Of a stretch of DNA of 9,039 nt, positions 6,281 through 9,039 are shown in pieces (position 1 is the stretch's first letter; the number at the start of each line of letters is the position of its first letter). Origin of the DNA: Streptosporangiaceae bacterium. GTDB taxonomy: Bacteria > Actinomycetota > Actinomycetes > Streptosporangiales > Streptosporangiaceae. The notes under the pieces are model-generated. The model did no database searches. It had not been told where the DNA came from and saw nothing but the letters and a program-made list of their open reading frames with translations. Made by a program: the position numbers and the translations under genes. The DNA lies in assembly GCA_030041195.1 (NCBI GenBank), contig JASHOI010000418.1:1-9039 (forward strand). Direction: 5' to 3'.

Positions 6281-6721
6281 CTAGCTCGGCCGCTGCTGCT
6301 GTGCCGGCGGCTGCACCGCAGGCTGCACGGCGGGTTGCACGGCCGGCTGGCGATGGGCGGGCCGCAGAGATGCCTCTTCGGGAGCCACCCCGGCCGCGAT
6401 CAGCGCGGGGTCGATGTACCGGTGGGTCACCCAGCGCTCAACCACGAACGTCAGCACCGGGATCGTCCCGGCCAGCAGCACGATCAGCGTCTGCGGGGTG
6501 GCCAGCTTCATGCCAACCTTGCGCGTCATCAGGAACGCGACGACGATGTAGATCATGTAGAGGATCCCGTGGGTGGTGCCGACGTAGTTCACCACGAAGT
6601 CGTTGTGCGCCACCACCTGGAGCGGGATCCCGACGAAACACAAGACCATCAGCACGACGCCGGTCACGTAGGCCATCACCCTGTAGCGGCGTACCGCGGC
6701 GACCAGCGCATCTGGACGCAC
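6281..6721 (-). CDS. DUF3817-family small membrane protein
   Basis: Integral membrane protein of unknown function, 146 residues. Three hydrophobic helices are visible at about 13-37, 44-66 and 75-97, with the family features YRVMAYVTG in helix 1, THGILYMIY at the start of helix 2, and LLAGTIPVLTFVVERW in helix 3. These match actinobacterial DUF3817 proteins. The C-terminal tail is cytosolic-looking, Pro/Gln/Ala-rich, and contains QPAV repeated three times (about 125-136). GTG start (6719-6721) with a strong AAGGAGG at 6729-6735, 7 nt away. The gene follows another small membrane protein by 42 nt and precedes the RsmC-like gene by 11 nt, so it sits inside the probable operon. No catalytic residues are evident. 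Confidence 0.8.
   Translation of the reverse strand: MRPDALVAAVRRYRVMAYVTGVVLMVLCFVGIPLQVVAHNDFVVNYVGTTHGILYMIYIVVAFLMTRKVGMKLATPQTLIVLLAGTIPVLTFVVERWVTHRYIDPALIAAGVAPEEASLRPAHRQPAVQPAVQPAVQPPAQQQRPS
6309..6344. repeat. Three-copy 12-bp tandem repeat in the DUF3817 gene
   Basis: Units 6309-6320, 6321-6332 and 6333-6344 are near-identical and encode PAVQ repeats in the disordered C-terminal tail. Copy number may vary between strains. Confidence 0.7.
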
Positions 6722-6763
6722 AGTCCTGCCTCCTTCATCATTTGCTCGCCTGCGGACAACCTG

Positions 6764-7237
6764 CTAGCGCAGGCCGTGCCACCTGCCATGCCCCTTCACC
6801 TGCGCGTTCAGGCGGGCCAGGTAGGCGTTGTAGGACGCAAGCTCCGGGTCGTCCGCATCCTCGTCCGCTGCCGCGGCCGCGCGTGCGCCATGCACGATGG
6901 CGTCGAGACTCGCGCCGTCAGCGTCCCGGCCCGCTGCGGCCGCGGCGGTGACGCTCGCGCCGGCCGGAAGGTCGACGTCGGGGACCTCGCCAGGATCGCT
7001 GTGCGGCCTGAACTCGTCCCGGATGGTCTTCGCCCAGAACACCACGCCGAATATCGCGAAGATCGGCCACTCAAAGGTATAGGCCCAGCTCAGCGCGTTG
7101 CCCGACTCGGCGCGATGGAACTGCCAGTCGCCGAGCCACAGCATCCCGATCGTGGCGACCACAGCGAAGGCATGCCAGCCGAGCCACCTCGGGGTGATAA
7201 GGAAGAACCACCGCGGCCTAGCCCGAACGCTGGACAT
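6764..7237 (-). CDS. Small two-helix membrane protein, uncharacterised actinobacterial family
   Basis: 157 residues; I do not know a function. A basic N-terminus leads to hydrophobic helix 1 (about 18-36) ending in LGDWQFHRA, a segment reminiscent of the first helix of SURF1 proteins, then SGNALSWAYTFEWP and helix 2 (about 52-69) followed by the charged KTIRDEFRP. The rest is soluble: an Ala/Asp-rich acidic linker and a YNAYLARLN motif at about 136-144. The SURF1 likeness is short, the large SURF1 periplasmic domain is absent, and I would not call it a haem-copper oxidase factor. ATG start (7235-7237) without a Shine-Dalgarno; TAGGCT seven nt upstream suggests a leaderless mRNA and makes this the first gene of the minus-strand cluster, ahead of the DUF3817 gene. 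Confidence 0.7.
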   Translation of the reverse strand: MSSVRARPRWFFLITPRWLGWHAFAVVATIGMLWLGDWQFHRAESGNALSWAYTFEWPIFAIFGVVFWAKTIRDEFRPHSDPGEVPDVDLPAGASVTAAAAAGRDADGASLDAIVHGARAAAAADEDADDPELASYNAYLARLNAQVKGHGRWHGLR

Positions 7238-7243
7238 GCACTG

Positions 7244-7249
7244 AGCCTA
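7244..7249 (-). promoter_or_regulatory. -10 element for leaderless transcript of membrane-protein operon
   Basis: On the minus strand TAGGCT fits TANNNT and ends 6 nt before the ATG at 7237, so transcription would start at or next to the A of the start codon. No ribosome site is present, which fits leaderless translation. No good -35 was seen. Confidence 0.4.
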
Positions 7250-7470
7250 GCGCTGTACCGCTGCTGGCTGGTGCAGGGGATATGGCCTCGATGCCAGAGT
7301 TACGTCACCGGGCGGGGGACTCGCTGCGGTGCTCCCCGGCGCCGGTGCGCAGGTGGCGGGCGGGTGCCAGGACCGGACGATCCGGGCAACCCGGCTCCCG
7401 GCGCGCTACCTTGCCGCCACGGGCGCCGGCCGGTCCGCGAGTCACTGCCAGGGTCACCCGGCTGATCAGC

Positions 7471-7476
7471 GATAAT
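7471..7476 (+). promoter_or_regulatory. -10 element for leaderless transcript of the 115-aa gene
   Basis: GATAAT is a five-of-six match to TATAAT, and ends 7 nt before the ATG at 7484, so the transcript should begin at the start codon. No Shine-Dalgarno is present. No clear -35 was seen. The 246-bp gap 7238-7483 thus carries two divergent promoters; otherwise it holds only GC-rich sequence with a small hairpin (7382-7386/7390-7394). Confidence 0.5.
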
Positions 7477-7483
7477 CACTTGC

Positions 7484-7831
7484 ATGTCTCTTGCCGAACT
7501 CCTCTCCGGACGCGTCGGGCTCGCCGGCCGCCTCCCGCAGCGGCTGGACGAACTGCGCGGGCCGTCAAAGGGAGTCATCGTGCTGCCGAGGCACCTGTCC
7601 TGGCCGGGCATGCGCGAGTTCGATGTGACCGACGACACCATCCGCCGCAGCATGTACGGCATCGTGCTGACTCAGGGCAGGCGCAACGAGGTCGCGCGGT
7701 TCCTCAACGCCCGGCTGCTGAGGGAGGACTGGCCGCTGATCCGGGCATCGCTGGACCCCAAGCTGCGACGATGGTGCGAGCGGCGGTTCGCACTGCGCGG
7801 CTCGCCGGAGGTCAGCGAGCGGCACGGGTAG
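7484..7831 (+). CDS. Conserved-looking small protein of unknown function
   Basis: 115 residues, soluble, Arg- and Leu-rich, not recognised. Coding character is supported by GC-rich third positions, a leaderless-type promoter 7 nt upstream and an internal core that looks constrained: KGVIVLPRHLSWPG (29-42), FDVTDDTIRRSMYGIVLTQG (46-65) and NARLLREDWPLI (75-86), ending in a basic helix with WCERRF (97-102). No cysteine pair, nucleotide-binding loop, helix-turn-helix or membrane helix is evident. The HLSWPG and REDWP segments are the best seeds for a homology search. The gene lies 57 nt before the adenylate kinase gene on the same strand and may be co-transcribed with it. A false ORF is possible but less likely. 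Confidence 0.65.
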   Translation: MSLAELLSGRVGLAGRLPQRLDELRGPSKGVIVLPRHLSWPGMREFDVTDDTIRRSMYGIVLTQGRRNEVARFLNARLLREDWPLIRASLDPKLRRWCERRFALRGSPEVSERHG

Positions 7832-7894
7832 CCCCGCCAGCGGCCATGCCAGCCAGCAGGTCACGGAAGCGCTGGCCTGTGCGAGGGTATGTGC

Positions 7895-8560
7895 ATGCGG
7901 AAATACGTCATCATGGGTGTGCAGGGCAGCGGCAAGGGCACGCATGCTGCCATGCTGGCGGCCGACCTGGACCTGGTGAACATCGGCGTAGGTGACATCC
8001 TTCGCTGGAATGTGCAGAACCACACCAAGCTCGGCGCCCAGATCCGGCGCACCATGGCGGCGGGCGAGCTGGTGGGTGACGACCTGGTCGAGGGCATCGT
8101 GCGGGAGCGGCTGGCCCAGCACGACTGGAACTACGGTTTCGTCATCGACGGATTCCCGCGCAGTGTGCGCCAGGCTGAGTTCTTCCTGGAGAGCTACGAC
8201 ATCGACGGTGTGATCTACCTCGACCTGCCCGACAGCGAGGTCCGGCGGCGGGTGATGGCCCGGCGGCTGTGCGCGGGCTGCGGCATGGACTACAGCCTGA
8301 TCGACAACAGCCCCAAGCAGGAAGGCCGCTGCGACGCCTGCGGTGGCGAGCTGGTCACCAGGGAGGACGACACGGAGGAAGCCCTCGCCGTCCGGCTCCG
8401 CGAGTATCACGAGAAGACCGACCCGGTGCTGGACATCTTCCGCCGCAAGGAGTACGTGGTGACCGTCGATACCCGGCCGCCCAAGGAGCAGGTCCAGCAG
8501 ACCATCCGCGCCCGGCTCGGCCTGCCCGCGTATCACCCCCCGCAGCAGGCGGCTAGCTGA
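7895..8560 (+). CDS. Adenylate kinase (nucleoside monophosphate kinase) with zinc-type LID
   Basis: Phosphoryl transfer between ATP and AMP (2 ADP), cytosolic. Start chosen at ATG 7895 because GAGGG (7883-7887) is 7 nt away; the ATG at 7889 is too close to it. The 221 residues show the P-loop GVQGSGKGT (8-16; the second position of the usual GxPGSGKGT is V and the Pro is Gln), the AMP-binding region with GDILRW instead of the usual GDMLRA, DGFPRSVRQAEFF, and a long LID with C126, C129, C146 and C149 (CX2C-X16-CX2C), which would bind zinc, plus a conserved arginine-rich helix (VRLREYHEKTDP). Actinobacterial housekeeping adk normally lies between secY and map in the ribosomal protein cluster; here the neighbours are an unknown gene and a glycerate kinase, so this is probably a second, divergent paralogue. 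AMP specificity is inferred. Stop is 5 nt before the next ATG. Confidence 0.9.
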   Translation: MRKYVIMGVQGSGKGTHAAMLAADLDLVNIGVGDILRWNVQNHTKLGAQIRRTMAAGELVGDDLVEGIVRERLAQHDWNYGFVIDGFPRSVRQAEFFLESYDIDGVIYLDLPDSEVRRRVMARRLCAGCGMDYSLIDNSPKQEGRCDACGGELVTREDDTEEALAVRLREYHEKTDPVLDIFRRKEYVVTVDTRPPKEQVQQTIRARLGLPAYHPPQQAAS

Positions 8561-8565
8561 CGGCG

Positions 8566-9039
8566 ATGCGGGTCGTCGTCGCGCCCGACTCGCTCAAGGG
8601 CAGCCTCGGCGCTCGCGAGGCCGCCGCGGCGCTGGCCGAGGGCTGGCGCGGCGCGCGGCCCCGCGACGAGCTGGTGTGCCTGCCGCTTGCCGACGGCGGC
8701 GAGGGCACGCTGCAGGTTCTCGCCGCGACCGACGCCGCGGCCAGCTGGCATCCGGTTCAGGTCACCGGGCCCGACGGTCGGGCCGTGGACAGCTGCTGGC
8801 TGGAGCTGCGCGACGGCACCGCCTGTATTGAGCTTGCCCTGGCCAGCGGCCTGCCGCTGATGGCGGCGCTGGACCCGCTCGGCGCGCAGACCACGGGAAC
8901 CGGCGAGCTGGTCGCCGCCGCGCTCGACGCGGGCGCGAGGCGGATCGTGATCGCGCTCGGCGGGTCGGCGTCCACCGACGGCGGAACGGGTGCGCTGGCC
9001 GCGCTGGGCGCCCGTTTCCTCGACGGCGCTGGCCGGAAG
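8566..9039 (+). CDS. Glycerate kinase, 5' part (runs off right edge)
   Basis: Phosphorylates D-glycerate with ATP (GlxK/GarK family, PF02595), a step of glyoxylate/tartronate-semialdehyde or glycerate catabolism. The ATG (8566-8568) is 5 nt after the adenylate kinase stop, so the two are likely co-translated. The first 158 codons show APDSLKGSLGA (6-16), PLADGGEGT (40-48), TTGTGELV and GGSASTDGGTG (132-142), the conserved landmarks of the N-terminal half. About 200 more residues are expected downstream of the window. Whether it makes 2- or 3-phosphoglycerate cannot be told from this part; the GlxK/GarK family is usually reported as the 2-kinase. Confidence 0.92.
   Translation, partial: MRVVVAPDSLKGSLGAREAAAALAEGWRGARPRDELVCLPLADGGEGTLQVLAATDAAASWHPVQVTGPDGRAVDSCWLELRDGTACIELALASGLPLMAALDPLGAQTTGTGELVAAALDAGARRIVIALGGSASTDGGTGALAALGARFLDGAGRK

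Noticed and set aside
6764..7237. Calling the 157-aa membrane protein SURF1
   Set aside because: Only the first-helix LGxWQxxR-like segment is similar; length, second helix position and the missing extracellular domain argue against it.
7565..8536. A minus-strand frame of 323 codons opposite the 115-aa gene and adenylate kinase
   Set aside because: Antisense shadow; the plus-strand adenylate kinase is certain and the antisense translation shows no family features.
1..9039. Mobile elements, CRISPR arrays, tRNA genes or defence systems
   Set aside because: No transposase, integrase, terminal inverted repeats, spaced direct repeats, tRNA T-arm sequence or defence-type domain was seen; gene content is housekeeping throughout.

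Overview
The window looks like chromosomal DNA of a high-GC actinomycete. The strongest taxonomic marker is rbpA, an RNA-polymerase-binding protein confined to Actinobacteria. GC at third codon positions, GTG/TTG starts, leaderless-type promoters and a SigR-type promoter agree. The arrangement (polyprenol-phosphate mannose synthase, rbpA, GDPD phosphodiesterase) resembles Streptomyces and relatives, but the genus cannot be fixed from the sequence. All genes look like ordinary, non-mobile chromosomal genes. I see no tRNA, rRNA, CRISPR array, transposon or prophage.

Layout. (1) 1-2399, minus strand: acs (AMP-forming acetyl-CoA synthetase) ends in a strong terminator-like hairpin; immediately beyond it starts a truncated aminoglycoside-phosphotransferase-fold kinase that runs off the left edge. 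(2) 2400-2956: a long gene-free divergent region. It has a recognisable plus-strand promoter near 2545 and about 380 nt of hairpin-rich sequence leading to the next gene. This is the best candidate for something undescribed, either a structured 5' leader or a separate small RNA. (3) 2957-3727, plus: polyprenol-phosphate mannose synthase-like GT2 enzyme, convergent with (4) 3753-4139, minus: rbpA, preceded by a near-perfect SigR (thiol-oxidative stress) promoter. (5) 7237 down to 4267, minus: a probable five-gene cluster of two small membrane proteins, an RsmC-like methyltransferase, a TrmH/SpoU-family RNA methyltransferase and a cytosolic glycerophosphodiester phosphodiesterase. (6) 7484-9039, plus: an unrecognised 115-aa protein, an adenylate kinase with a zinc-type LID, and the 5' part of a glycerate kinase.

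How the genes fit together. acs supplies acetyl-CoA from acetate. The GT2 enzyme makes the lipid-linked mannose donor for glycoprotein or glycolipid mannosylation. RbpA tunes the housekeeping sigma factor/RNA polymerase and is probably induced by disulfide stress. The minus-strand cluster joins two RNA-modifying enzymes to membrane proteins of unknown role and a phospholipid-turnover enzyme. The right-hand pair handles nucleotide balance and glycerate phosphorylation. These are mostly housekeeping functions; the novelty, if any, lies in the 2545-2956 RNA region and in the unidentified small proteins.
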